From assembly GCA_019279435.1 (NCBI GenBank), contig JAAALK010000283.1:56773700-56837699 (forward strand): a stretch of 64,000 nt of DNA, given 5' to 3'. The notes beneath the pieces are model-generated. The model ran no database searches, was not told where the DNA came from, and worked only from the letters and a program-made list of their open reading frames with translations. The translations under genes were made by a program, and so were the position numbers. This DNA comes from Zizania palustris. Lineage: Eukaryota; Streptophyta; Magnoliopsida; Poales; Poaceae. Below are positions 45,271 to 58,615 of the stretch, piece by piece (position 1 is the first letter of the stretch; each line of letters starts with the position of its first letter).

Positions 45271-48200
45271 TCAGTGCGACGTCACACGAGGCGAACGGGG
45301 CCGGACTGGCGTCTTTGACGGGCTCACCCTGCAAATCCAAACAAGAAAAGAGTTAGGCGTATTTCGACCAGTCACAGTAGTTTGAAACATGCACCGTGAG
45401 TATGTGTGCTTGCCTGACAGGAAGAGCACCAAGGACCATGCCACTGCAGCTCAGGGCAAGTATAGCAGAGTCTGCCTGCAATGAACAAAGTTCAAATTGC
45501 TCAAAAGCCTATCAACGGTTAAGCCAGGGGCCCAGATATTTATTGTATGTGGGCAATGTTTCAATGCAAAAGGAAAACACAAGGGCAGAGTTACGACAAT
45601 GAGGACACCAAAATTATACGAGTGAGGTTGACATGTCACGAAATTATTCCAGGACTATGTGAGGTTTGGAGGATTTTGGAGCATCTCAACTGCAGCTTCA
45701 TCTAAATTTACTTTTAAAGGAAGTGGATGAGCAAATGCATGCTTAAATAGATTTTTTTTCAGGGTTTATTTTCTTGTGAAAAGTGAACTGGCATCTTAGG
45801 ATTGGGATCAGTTTTCTTCTCTAGCAAATTCTATGAAGCTGCTGGAGCTCAAACGATTTAATCTGGAGCTTAATTGATTTAACTTGGGTTACTTCCCTAA
45901 ATATATTTGAGACTATCAGAAAAGGCTGCACAGAGTAATGTGACTTCAGCTAAGAGTTTTCGAAGAGCCCATCAGTCATCAGTCATCACACCCAGATCAA
46001 GGAATGGCTCTATAGGTACCTTAATAATTGACCTTATATTCTCCACTTAAATTGTAAGGGTCGCGTTCACCGCTTCTCTCTGGTTCCAACTATACAGTTA
46101 CTAGTAGCTAATCAATTCATAGTAGGGTGGCTGAGAACTTATAACAAAATAGTATCATTCAAGTAATAGAGCTCAAACAAGATAAAACTCTGGCTGTATC
46201 ACTACCATATGTAAAACTCTGGACTTTGGTCCCTCTTCGCCTTTAATCAAGCATTCAAGCTAGCGACTCTCTCGCTAGTCACTACTTCAACAAAAAAAGA
46301 GTAATAGAGCTCAAACAAGATAAAAATGTATGTTTGCCGTAAATCAAATGTAAAAAAAAGATGGTTAGCTTAAGTTCAATTGTGAATATATTAAAATAAT
46401 GTTCTTCAGTAGCCAAAAATGAAAAAAATCAATTTGGTTCTTTCTGCTGGCCATTGTTTATGTATGACTCATTGGATACCAACTATGGATTAAAGAACAC
46501 AGAAAACATAGATTATTGGTACCTTTAACTATTAGCAGCATTTTTCAATAACATGAGAGTATAAGTTATAAATAACCTGTAAAATTTAAAGTAAAATGCA
46601 CTGTATGCTTACTTGAACAAACTCAACAAAGGCGATGCATGTGGAGTGCACATAATCACCCAGTAGCCTCAGTCGAGAAACCTATTTATAAAGGAAAAAC
46701 ATGAGTATATGAGGAAATTGTTTAAACATACAAAAACAAGTCTAAAATTTTAAAAAATGTTTGGCATACTTCACCACACATCCCCTCAAAGAAACTCTTT
46801 ACAGTATCTTCTGGAACCTACAGTTAGAAACGGGATATTAAAGAATGCAGAAAGCTGCAGTACAATCAGTGCACCAGAATTCCAAAACAAACAATAAGAA
46901 ACCACAAACAGGCATCTGGATCATGGCATTCAGACTATCTTAGGTAGTCCCTATTTATCTGAGAGCTGTCTTACACCATAAGGGTACATGCCCTCATCGG
47001 CCATCGTTTGTCTGTCATCCAAATGGTCATGGATTTTTTTTAAAAAAAAATGACAACATAGATCACAATGTCATATGTCACTCCATAATATACAAGGCTA
47101 AAACCAATATACATATCTAAGAAATAAAAAAACTGGCTATGAATAGTGTCAATACTATTTATTACTGAATTTGTTTATTTTGTTTCTAGTAGTGTAGGTT
47201 GACTTTGAACTTGAAACTTTGTGAAATGATAGATATTGTATCAAGGTTGTCAAATATTTTCAGGATTGTTTTTAACTAACTGTTTCATCTATATTTGAGG
47301 AGTGAGAAGCTAACTAGAAACATGACCTTGACATGTAAAATTCCATTTCCTATTTATATTCATTCTAGATTACAATTGAAGTTTATGGTAGAAAAACAAC
47401 AAAATAATACAGCTAGAAATATAAAATATTAACTTAAGAGTTCATGGCACAACAACAAAGCATGAGTTTCAAAAACATTTCCTTATAGGCACATGATCTT
47501 TGATTTATGATCCAGGCATTCCCTTGGAAGATACAATTGAACCACCCCTCCCCATGCTAGGATGGACAGATGAAACTATGTGCACATACAAACAATCTAG
47601 TCTGCTTAGTACAGTCTCTCAAGTATCGACCTTGACAAATTACTCCGTCATCCCTTCAATAGACAACTATTTTTTTGGATTCATGATGAAAACATGAATT
47701 TTCTTCAAGGAATTGCACCAAATTTATATATAAAAAAACTGGCAAGGAAACAAGGATATATCATAACTAGTCAAATGGGTGTAGATTGGTTAGAATCAGG
47801 ATTCCAACTCCAGATAAACAAAATAAAGATTAAAGGCTATGCTAGAAAATTTAGAAACCCAAGGTTACTAGGTAGTGCACAGAAATGACACAAGAGGAAG
47901 ACCAATAAAAGGCTGCACTGAGTGGTGAAAATTCTCTCTTGACCAAGAAAAGACAGAAGCTTTTTTGTGGATCAAGAATTTGTATTTTAAAATAAAGATA
48001 AGCTCAGAAAAGACTGCAGACAAAAAGCAGAAAAAATGTTTCTAACAAATGATGTTTTTTCACTCACTCAATCAGTCATACCGTCAATTTGCTCCAAATG
48101 CTTGTATCAGGTCAGGTTACTTAGGAAGTGATTTGAATAACAATGACATATCTTGAGGGCCTTCAGATAGTTCATTTGAAAGAAGTTCACAATGCATTGA

Positions 48201-51097
48201 ACTCAATGTTGGAGGCCTTATTTTTAGATGTGATTCAATCCATATGTGCAATTATAAGCATAACAGAAATGATAAGAGAGATCAGCATACATTCTTATCG
48301 ATGTTAGTACAATAAACAGTCCTGGACACCATTTCTTTCTCGTCCTCTGTCTGCAAGAAAAAAAAACAAATTTTATGGTCAATATCTTACTTGGAGATCA
48401 AAACATAGTACAATATCAAAATACTCAAATCCATTTACTTACTCGAGGCAGAAATTTAGGGTTCACTGGTAAAATTGCTGTCTTAGATGGCAGAACTCTC
48501 ACAGGGTAATAACCAAGCACAGTTCCTCCAAGTGTTAAGGCTGCTCTTGCACCAACTGCAGGAAAAGGGAAACTTCATTTAGGATTGCTTATTAGAACAG
48601 CATAAGAACGTACCAGATAAATTTGCTTTTAAGTTTTAACTACCATCATCGGCAAACTCGATAAAGGCAAAACGCAGCACTGAATTTGGGTCACCACAGA
48701 TACGGCAATCTACCACCTACAAGTGTAGAAGATGGTTGTAAGAGAACAAAAGTAGTATTGACAATGAGAGAAAAAAGGAGATAAACTGGCAAATAAAATA
48801 TATGTGCATCTACCTATTTACAACACATGGTTTCAACCATTGTGCTTATGGATATCACACATTTTTCTTGAAATGTACCTATTGTTGGTTGTTGATGGTT
48901 GTGTTCATTAGGATGGTGTAAAAGTAAGTACAGCTTGCTTAAGAATCAAACATTAGGCACATCAGCTGCATGTAAGGCAGAAGATATGACTAAAGCCATA
49001 GCCAGTGTGATACACATGTGCTTGACATTCTAGAAACTCAAATATGAGATCAGTTTTTGTCTTTCCTCAAGTGTCTTTAAATATCTGTTCACCTGAACTA
49101 CAGGAATAGCTCAGTGAAACAGAACAGTTATCCCCAACAGTTGCTATCGTCAAAGGGACTGGCATATAGGATTTCCCAATTCCCACAAAGGAATAAGACT
49201 TGAAACTTAAAGGGAGAACAAACTTAACTTGAGGCAATAACTTCATTTAAGAAACATTCTCTACAAAAAGTATAGAAACAGCACTGTGTTGTGACTGAAT
49301 TTTGCTCAGGGCATTACTCAGTATGCCTGATTTCCATGTTCCAGCATTTTATTGTAGCTGAAGCAAATAGGGTATACAACTCATGCTTAGGAAATTATCA
49401 ATCTAAGCACACAACCATTTTGACTTCCCTTGATAATCAACCATTAAGATGGATATACCTTACATGATGTTAATATTTCATAGGGATAAACATCTGGTGC
49501 AGATACATCATATGATGTTACTGAACCAAAAAACATGCAGCTCAGCATTTTTAGCGAAGAAAATTGCATTCAATTTACATAAAAAGGTAATACAATTGCG
49601 TGCACGCTGAAGTGTGCATTTCAAAAAAAAATGCAACTACAGGGTTTCATCTGTAGCCCACACCAACTTTCTTGGGACTAAATGTATTGTTGTTGTTAAT
49701 GATGATGATGATGAATCATGATAATGATAGTAATATAACAACAACAACAACAATCTCTTCACTTGCAATATTTTAAGTAAGAAAAGTCAACGATTTTCAC
49801 TTGTTTGTTTTCCAGATATAAAAGAAGAGGAAAGTCATTTTTATCACAAATGTGTTTAACATTAAAAGAAACAAAAACATACTTGTCCACAATTTGAGAA
49901 AACTTCAGCAAGCTTCTGTTCAGTGACCTGCAAATAAATGGATCAAGCTTCTGGTCAATCAAAATAAATGGAAAAAAATAAATGTAACAGTACATTCTCT
50001 TTTGTATTCTCACATGCTGATCGATGTCAGATACATAGACAGTACGCCGCACACTGTCCTCCCTATCAGTTCGCCGTGGCCGACCTCCCATTCTCCTCCT
50101 TCCCTGGTTGAAGCCATTCCTTCTCTGTAACCAAATACAAATCTATCATTATCAACAAAAAAGTACAGCACAAAAACACTCAAATGACTGTATTACTGTG
50201 CATTTGGAAGCAAGCAACTTCAAGTGTCAATCTAACAAAAAACGTCAAAATAAAAAATAAGAACAAGAAAGTCAACCAAACACATACAGCAAAAGTTTAT
50301 CAATGTATTACTATTACAGGAATCATAATCAAATAAGCATCCAAGAAATATCAATATGCCATCTATTGTATAAGAGCGATGATCAGATCGTTTGATCCTC
50401 AAGCAAAAAAATTTCGTCCACGGGATTAACACATGTGCCGTCTTAAATTGATCACATTAGTATCATAACCCAACTACAACTAAAACCCTTATCCCACGAA
50501 ATGTCAATACATGGCATGATCGCGTAAGAGACCAAAACTGTGAAAAGGGAAGCATCAACGTCACCCTAAACCCCCAATACGATCGATCGATCGAGATCGA
50601 TCGTGCCACAATCAATCTACACCAAACCCCTACAGCGAAACAAATTGCACCGAACCCAACTGCGCGATTAGGTGACTGATTACCCGTCGATTCGGCTGGC
50701 CGTTGGTGGATCCGTCGCTGCTGGAATCCAACCCTCCGCCACCGCCCACCACCACTGGCAGGACGTGCATCGGCGGCTGCTGCAGCGCCTGTACCGGGTG
50801 GTGCGAGTAGATGTCGATCGCGGGGGACACGAACATGGGCGCGTCCGCCGACAGCCGGTTGCCGTCCCCGCGGCGGCGCGAGAGCGGCACGAACTCCTCC
50901 GCCGAGGGGTTCAGCTTCTTGAACAGCTCCTCCAGCTTCCTCGCGTCGCTCTTGTACTCCCTCACCTCCTCCCCGCCGTCCTTGGCGGCCGCCGCCGCCC
51001 CTCCCACCGCCGCATCGGCCCTCTCCCCGGCCGCATCAGACGCCGCCGCCGGCACTGCGTCCGCGCGGATCGGGCCCTCCGCCGCCACGGCAACCAT
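45271..51097 (-). CDS. PAM2 and two-RRM RNA-binding protein (CID8-13 type)
   Basis: Ten exons on the minus strand: 50684-51097, 50014-50124, 49883-49927, 48644-48716, 48443-48555, 48291-48350, 46770-46817, 46613-46681, 45414-45475 and 45271-45328. They join in phase to 350 residues. The PAM2 motif KLNPSAEEFVPL (61-72) binds the MLLE domain of poly(A)-binding protein. A Pro/Gly-rich linker and an Arg-rich segment (RRNGFNQGRRRMGGRPRR) follow. RRM1 has RNP2 TVYVSDI (166-172) and RNP1 LRFAFIEF (204-211); RRM2 has TVYCTNI (263-269) and TCIAFVEF (302-309). The C terminus is SPSKTPVRPRSPRV. This architecture matches Arabidopsis CID8-CID13, linking PABP to RNA metabolism. Intron 9 has a GC donor (45413-45412). 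The start is the first ATG before the Ala-rich N terminus. Introns carry small repeats. Confidence 0.94.
46188..46299. mobile_element. Candidate short retroposon in intron 8 of the CID-like gene
   Basis: A 112-bp segment ending in an A-rich tail (CAACAAAAAAAG) is flanked by an exact 26-bp direct repeat at 46162-46187 and 46300-46325 (AGTAATAGAGCTCAAACAAG plus six bases). An A-rich 3' end with a long direct repeat suggests target-primed retroposition, though 26 bp is longer than usual. Simple duplication with filler DNA is an alternative. Confidence 0.45.
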
Positions 51098-51544
51098 CTC
51101 CGCGCCGGATCGAACCTCCGATCGCGAGCAAATCGAATCGAGGAAATTTGGTGCGGGTTTCAATTACTGGGAGAACGCGAGGGGAGGAATGGAAAATAAA
51201 AGGAGGAAATAATTAAGGCGAAGCGAGCTGCGAGCGCCGAGCGAGAAGGATCGCTTTCGCTTTCGCGGAGGTTGGGTGGGTGGCTATAAGTAGGAGCCCA
51301 AAGCCAAGGCTCTTTCTATTCTCTCTTTTTTATTTATTTTCTTTTCTTTTTCACCTCTCTTCGCTACTTCTTTAGCTGACCGGAAAGTGAAAATGTATTT
51401 TCGGATTTCGGGGGAAACGGTGTCGTTGCGTGATCGGGATGGGCGCCACGTTGGCGCGGTGTCAGCGGGATCTTCTGCGGCTGGCTTCATGATCGTAAGC
51501 GCCGGTGGTGGGTAGGTTGCGGTGTATACAAGGACGACAAAAGG
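51098..51544. other. 5' leader and promoter region of the CID-like gene
   Basis: Reading leftward, GC-rich leader sequence precedes the ATG. A possible TATA-like TACTTATA lies at about 51282-51289 on the minus strand. No other gene. Confidence 0.45.
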
Positions 51545-52024
51545 TTGCATCTTTCGTATCTGACCACTAAAAATTTGTCGATTCCTATATATGTCATTAA
51601 AAACTTACTATTTCTATATATGTTACTGCTTGAATTTTTTGTGTCCATATATGTCATTGCCGTTAGTTTTGACCGTTAGTCAATGTTAGTTTTTTTCAAA
51701 ATGTCAAAATTGCCCTCAACTTATAAAGTTACATAGCAAGATTTATTTCCAACCGGTCTCGGTTGCGCTAGATTAAATGAGCGATTGGTATGCGTGTATC
51801 GGCTAGAGCAAGTAATAGCTGGTCATGAAGCTTAAATCATCGTTGATTTTGAGTGAGTTAAGGGCAATTTTGGTATCTTGAAAAAAAATAACGTTGACTA
51901 ACGGTCAAAACTAACGGTAATGACATATATGGACACCGAAAATTCAAGCAGTGACATATATGGAAATAACAAGTTTTCAGTGGTACATATAAAAATCGGC
52001 GAACTTTCAGTGGTAGAGTAAACA
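51545..52024. mobile_element. MULE-type MITE with about 160-bp inverted arms
   Basis: The left arm (about 51555-51715) and right arm (about 51860-52015) are imperfect reverse complements. They share CATATATGTCATT, GTTAGTTTTGACCGTTAGTC and CAAAATTGCCCT. A near-identical direct repeat ACGACAAAAGG/ACGACGAAAGG (51534-51544, 52025-52035; 10 of 11) is the likely target duplication. The exact ends are approximate. It sits about 450 bp upstream of the CID-like start codon. Confidence 0.65.
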
Positions 52025-52219
52025 ACGACGAAAGGAAAACCAACTCAAGTCGGTATACGGAGGTTCGCGCATGGACGACTTCAAGGTGGCGAGCATATTC
52101 GTCAAGGTGGAGTTTGTTAGAGATATGTGTCGAATATATGTGTTTGATCTAGTTACCATTGGACTTTGAGTTATAATTAGGGAATAGATAGAGTCCTAGT
52201 ATAATATTGTACCTAGGGG

Positions 52220-52221
<2 letters not shown>

Positions 52222-52269
<48 letters not shown>
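52222..52269. repeat. (TA)n microsatellite
   Basis: About 24 TA repeats directly left of a MITE-like element. Confidence 0.96.
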
Positions 52270-52270
<1 letters not shown>

Positions 52271-52435
52271 GGGAGCGCTATTCTACACCACGTGTGTAGA
52301 ATAGCTATTCTACACCGACCACTTTTAGTAATAGATTTTCTCAGTAGAATAGCAATTGAGTACTATTTTTTCTCAGCAGTAGATTTCTCAGTAGAATAGT
52401 TATTCTACACCCGTGATGTAGAATAACATTTGTGT
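52270..52435 (+). mobile_element. MITE-like element in a TA microsatellite, copy 2
   Basis: Same family as 4211-4342, opposite orientation. It begins CGGGAGCGCTATTCTACACC and is bordered by TA repeats on both sides. It has one extra copy of the TGTAGAATAGCTATTCTACACC-type end relative to copy 1. Confidence 0.6.
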
Positions 52436-53869
52436 GTATATATATATGAGGCTAACCCTTGTGTAACCAAGGAGAAACAAGATAGGTGATCGGTTTGGGC
52501 GTGTGGTGTTATCGTGGTGTGCCCGGATGCCGACGTAGACACTGTTTATGGAGAGGAGTGCCTGTAGTCATGCCCCAAAGTCGTAAGACTTTGTTACCAA
52601 ATACCATGTCTCGGTGTTGTCTCTTGATTGTGATCTTTTGATGTCGTCTCTTCGATCTTGTTGATTCCATTACGTTAGACCCTACGGGCCTAATTTTCGT
52701 AACCTATAGGACATGGTTGGATGAACTATGCTCTCGCTATGCATTATAAACCCAATATATGTAAACTAGCAACAAAAAAATAATGAGTGTGATTTATATT
52801 GTTATATTTTTAGAGGTGTAAAATCTAGGGCTAGAAAATAGAAAACAAAAAATTCCTAAATAAATTCCAAAATTAAGGTGAATAATTCAATTTTGGGCAT
52901 GGATTATAAATTGTAGCTTAAGCAAGTAGAGACATAATGAGGTTATCTCAAGCTTAAATTGGCATGCTTTTTAAGTACATGGCAAATTTGACATATTTCC
53001 AATCTCTAAAAAAATAAAAATATGCCCACTTAAGTTGAACCCTCTTTGTATGTTTGGTGGGAAGGAAAATTAGAGTCATCTTGTTCCAGAAAAAATGAAC
53101 ACCATAGAACTAGATAGGTTCGGATGTTAGGATTTACTATTGCAACTTGTTTGTTTCCTACATTATACATAAAGATCATCCTCAAGGCCCCACTTGTCGG
53201 TGTCTAGGTAGAGTAGGTGAAAAGCAGTGTATCCCAATAGTTGGCGCATAGTCGAAGGCACCGCTTGATAGGCCATGTCACTTGATAGGATGCGTCTGCC
53301 TCTTACAAGAAGTTGGTAAGAGATATATATCTTATCTTCCACATAACACGTCTCTATAGGTAGATATATGACACAACACTCTTAATATAAAAAGCACGCA
53401 ACAGATGAGGTGGGATAGCACGTCTCACACACATCACATTGAATGTATTGTCAGTCATTGGGCCTTGAGCATTGCCACCACAATGCCACGTAGGTTGTGG
53501 GAGCTCGAGGGGTGATGTGCTCAGGGCTCCTCATTTGAAGCTAGAATAAGGCGGAGGCTAGGTCGGTGTCTAGGGTGACCAGCTTAGGGCTCTATGTCTC
53601 TTGTCTAAAGTGCTACTTCTGCCTAATCCTAGGGGACGTGTGGTCCCTTAGGTAGTGTTTGGTTTTGAGACAAAATGAAATGGGGTTGTTTTGTCCTAGT
53701 TTTTTGGGATAGGACCATCACATCTCATGTTTTGTTGAATGGGATGAATTCATTCCATTTTTTGTTTGGTTGGAAGGATCGAGGGAGAGAGATGGATGGA
53801 TATAAGTTATAACACAATTAGATACAATAATGGTGGGCCCCACCTATCAGCCTTTGTTTTATTTTTTAC
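52436..53869. other. Intergenic, no gene recognised
   Basis: No coding similarity found. Around 53645-53780 GTGTTTGGTT and GTTGAATGGGATGAATTCATTCC resemble a DNA-transposon end, possibly matched by inverted sequence at 54640-54690, but boundaries were not established. Confidence 0.35.
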
Positions 53870-54330
53870 CAATATTCACCCTCCTACGAGCATATCCTCT
53901 GATGGCCTCACCCTCCCACGACCAGAGCATCCACTAGCATCACCCTCCCACTCCCAGAGCCTCTGGTGGCATCACCTTCCCACGGTCGAAGCATCCGGTG
54001 GCCTTGTGACTCTTAAGCCTCTAGTGGCATCACCCTCCTACGCTCGGAGCCTCCGGTGGCTTCACCTTCTCGTGGTCAAAGCATCTGGCGGCCTCACGAC
54101 CCCCAGCCTCTAGCATGTCGTGACACCCCTCCTAGTTACTAGACTCTGCCCCTAGCCTCCAATGTGTCTCACTATATCTAGCACCTCTGCCCTACCCCAT
54201 ACACTAACACCTTTAGCCTCCTCCTTGTCCCCAATCTCTAGCTTACCGTCCTAGATCTAGCACCTCTGGCCATGACACCATGCTCTGGACACCAATGCCT
54301 TTGACCTCCGCCTTACCCTCGGCCTCTAGT
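53870..54330. repeat. Degenerate C-rich tandem repeats
   Basis: Many imperfect 30-40-bp units around AGCCTCTGGTGGCATCACC and CCTCCCACG. Open frames here are repeat translations. Confidence 0.7.
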
Positions 54331-56545
54331 GCGCCACCCTATATCTAGTGCCTCCGGCCATGACACCTTGCCCTCGACCTCCGACTATCGCCCCATCCCC
54401 AACAACTGGCTGAGACGCCTCACTCCTGGCCACTGCGGTGCTCTGCTACTACCACATGCACACTGGTCGGCCATTTTTTTCGAGTGAGCTCATGGAAGAA
54501 AAGTGGAATGACTATGTCTACTTGATTTTGAGAGATGAGGAGATCCCCAATTTCAGAGATTATTCCTTGGATATTCTCTAGTGAGATGTTCTCATCCTAT
54601 TTTACTTGTCAATCAATCAGCACAAAAAACAGATTTATCTTTATTCCATCCCACTTCATCCCATCAACCAGATGGATGCTTAAAACGGATATATGCCGGC
54701 CCTGGCATTTGAGGGAACGCGCGTGTGACATGGTGCCAAGCGGAGGACCCATATTCCATACAGTCGACAAAACTAAAGCAATGTAGTGCATATTTCATTC
54801 ATCCTATAAAGACCTATTTTTAAGATAAAAACAATAAATTAGTGATAACAGTAAAAGATCAAAATCTTCTCATCAATAAAAAACAATACTACGAAGCCAA
54901 GTAAAGAGATATTGAAATAATAAAACCTACTAATTTACGAAGAAAGCATGCGTAAGGAGATATAAACGATTTTTTGAATCAATAAAAGTGAAGTGCTAGC
55001 AACCAATTCTTTTCTCATGAATTATTAAATGTTTCGGCAAGTACACAACGCCTTCCAAAAACAATGTATTCCGTTTGTTGTGCACAGAAATTCACGTAGC
55101 AGCAAAGCAAAAGGATTATCTTAACCGGTTCGCTTTGTCCCATGCCGCAGCCTTGGCGCGATGGCATCACGTGTGAAGCTGCCTCAGTAGGTTATATAAA
55201 ATCCCGCCGCTGCAAGGGATCTCGGGCGGCTCAGAGCTGACGCACGTGAGCTCCAGAAAAAGGCACGCGTCAAAATAAGGCGAAATTACGCACCTCGACA
55301 CACACACACACACACAAAACGCTAGTACATCTAATTGTCTACTGTCTTCTTTACCTTTCTTTTTTATCCTTCTTCTTTATGTATTTTTCAGAATAATATA
55401 ACTTGACGAAACGTGAACGACACAGGAAAAGATGACAACGAGATTTGGCAACTTGCACGTTTATTCAGAACTGTGGTTAAAGTAGAATAATTTCGGTCCA
55501 TGGCTTAGGAGACGATTAGACACGGGAAAGAATACGGGAATTTAATAATTTCAACAAGGTGATTTTTCTCCGGATCAAGAACTGCTGGTTTCACCCTGAG
55601 TTTTTTTTATGAAAAGGCCCTGCTGCTAATCACATGTAGATTTAACATGAATCTTTCAGCTCTACGGCGAGCACATCCATCGTGCCAAACAACATAGGAA
55701 GGGCAAACAATTCTCCATGGTCAAATCCTCTGACTTGGAACTTTCAGCAACGTAGGGGAAATTTCAGCAATGCAGAATGACAGATGATTCTTCCAACCTC
55801 CAATCTGAAAACAAATCCGTAGAGAGAAGGCTGTTCAAGCATTACCTTTCTTATCTGTTCTTTTGTGATATGGTTGCCCTGCAAGATATCATCATTATCC
55901 CAGTAGACCAGACTGGAGAGAATCCAGAGCTGCCATCAAAGGGACAAAAGATGAGGCTCTTTTCTCACACAGGGAATATATTATATTCTTCAGAACATAT
56001 GCAATAACTTTATTTATCGGCAATATTGTTGTTGCAGCGAAAAGGACTGAACCGTAGCCGCAGCAGCCCAACACACAAAGAGATTTGGGCAGACGGAATG
56101 GTACAGCATAAGGGATAGGATAGAGAAACAAATCCATGACGCAAGTGAAGCTGGAAAAAAACCAACGGCCTAGTGTTTCACGCAAGATACGAAAGAACAA
56201 ACTAGCATGATAAGCTTATGAGAGCAGTCGTTATCTGGGACAAGCTAGAGATTGAGGTGCAAAATCCAAAACGAATAATTGAAAGGGGCATCTATCCCAT
56301 ACAGACATTATACTACGCAAGAGTTCCATGATGGAAAATAACTACTCGACTTCTAATCGATGCCCTGTAAGTAAAATTAATCTGATGCAGTTTAGCAGGG
56401 ATAAAGGATGATCAGGCGATGCCTCGTATCAGAAAGGAAATAATTTGTATATGCATAATTTAAAGAGATAAAAAAGATCTGATTGACCTTGTCAGTGGTT
56501 CTTAATATGCATTTGGGTTATAGAAGTGAATTTTCATGTTCCAAA
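54331..56545. other. Intergenic, no gene recognised
   Basis: Contains a (CA)n run near 55297-55316. A TATA-like TTATATAAAATCCC at about 55193 has no recognisable gene following it on either strand. Confidence 0.4.
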
Positions 56546-56712
56546 TCTGCATATGAAGAACATGGATGGAGATATCTGCATATGAAGAACATGGATGGAG
56601 ATATGAACTTATGAAGAACATGGATGGAGATATCTGCATATGAACTTATGAAGAACGTGGATGGAGATATCTGCATATGAAGAACATGGATAAAAATATC
56701 TGCATATGGAGA
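56546..56712. repeat. Minisatellite, 18-29-bp units
   Basis: About six copies of GCATATGAAGAACATGGATG with GAGATATCT, some lacking part of the unit. Confidence 0.92.
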
Positions 56713-58577
56713 ACTGGGAAATTTGCTTGGTCTCGTGAGCCAGCCAAGCTTGAGCCACCTCACAAGTTGACTCATGACCCATGTTTCACAATTTCAGCCC
56801 ATAAGACATTTTATTTGAATATGACACCTAGTATTTTAGAAAGTAGATAATGTGAATATGTGAAATTGGACTGGTATTATTATTTACGAAATGTGGACCG
56901 TTTATTAGGAAACCATATTTCTTATTAGTTGTTCATGTTTTATTTTTAGTGTACACCGTGATTTTTATTAATTGCTTATGTTTTATTCTTAAATATATTA
57001 CAGTATTACACATCAATACGTCATGCTTAGTTTTAGATGCATCAATTTGCATTCTACATGCAACATACAATGAAAATTGCTGGCCTAGTTCAAACCACCA
57101 AACGAGCTAATCTGAGCTTGGGTTTTAGCTCGTTTCATGAACTGAGCCAAGCTCATATTCTACCAAAGTACCAAGCCAAGTCGAAGCCCTAGATGGATAT
57201 TAGTTTTCTGGATGCTTAGAAGATAGGACACACAGGATGCCCAAGACGTACCTGAAAGCCATTTGTCCATACTATATTGTAACCTCCAGAAAGGACAAAA
57301 GGATATATCGTGAAGTTTTACAAATTACAATAAATGAACTCCAGCATTGCCGCATTGGACATCCTGCAAAAGAATATCAAAGACATGATCATATATTTGT
57401 TTTCTGATTAATATTGTGTTATAGACTACAAACCCAGTAGGCATCTGTACCACTTCCTTCTTGCCCATGGTATCATAGTCTGGTAAGTGGTAACCCTGTG
57501 AACCAACAGATGGTCCTCACCATACCACTTTGCCCATTACAAAAATGGTCCACTAACAGGAAAAAAACCAAAATCATTCCATCATGGTATTTCATAATCA
57601 ACCCAACCCCACTCCAAGCTGACGTTGGCCAACGAGAGACTGGTTGGGAAAAACTGAGGCATTGGTAAAGCATGAAAAGAAGTCCAACTTGAATTCGTTG
57701 CTGGGTCCCATACTCCCATAGATTAGACTACAGATACAAAAAAAAAATGAAAAATCAAGGCCCACATAAAGCCACAGAATATAGAGCTTTGGACAATACC
57801 AACAGGATAAAAAATAATTATTCTTTTCTGTACCCATCAAATTATACTAGAAGCTTAACAAAAATGAAATTTTATCAATCTGACATGTGGAATTCACACA
57901 CCCACCAACGCTGAACAGCGAATACAATAAATGGCACAAATATCTCTGAAAATTATCAAAACTGACACATAAGTTTCTTAACAGCATTTTCTGAAGTAGC
58001 TTGTAGCATAAACCATGACAAAAATCCATCAAAACGCAGCATCCATCACTGGCAAAGAATGCTATATGATTTTGCCTCAGGAGGCAGGGCAACCAACTTT
58101 AGTCAAATTTGTACTGGATGAGGATCACAGATAGAGGGCTGATTGATGCACTCATGTTACAAAGTAAAACTTAAGAGTATGAATTCTGAACTCTCATATA
58201 AAATTTAAGAGTGAGCTCTCATATAAGGGAAGAGACGGTTTTACGGAGTGCACAACAGAATCTCGTAAAACCATGGGGGTGAAACAGGGTGACTATATGC
58301 CTATATATATTGTTTCAAGAAGTTAAATAAAACAAGTTATATGATATTTAACCATAGCAGCAGCAATATGTCAAGTACCAATGTTTTAAAAAGGGGAAAT
58401 CGGTTGTCTCGTCTTCTTGCATGTTTGATATCTAGTAGTAGTACCATGCAATACCTCAAATTGTATTTTATACCAATAATGTGTGCTAAAATTATGTTTC
58501 AGAACCATGGTATGCATACTAGTAAACAATTAAATTAAATCTTCCAAGCCAAACTGCCATTTGTCACTTGTCAATGA
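56713..58577. other. Intergenic, no gene recognised
   Basis: AT-rich; no coding similarity and no bounded element seen. Confidence 0.4.
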
Positions 58578-58615
58578 AATAATTATGGGATAATTGAATC
58601 CATGACATTGCAATT

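Noticed and set aside
54535..54791. 83-codon plus-strand and 60-codon minus-strand frames
   Set aside because: No recognisable domain; located in repeat-derived DNA without promoter or splice support.
56546..56712. Possible array or coding repeat around GAAGAACATGGATGG
   Set aside because: Units vary in length out of frame and there is no start codon or flanking gene; it is a minisatellite.
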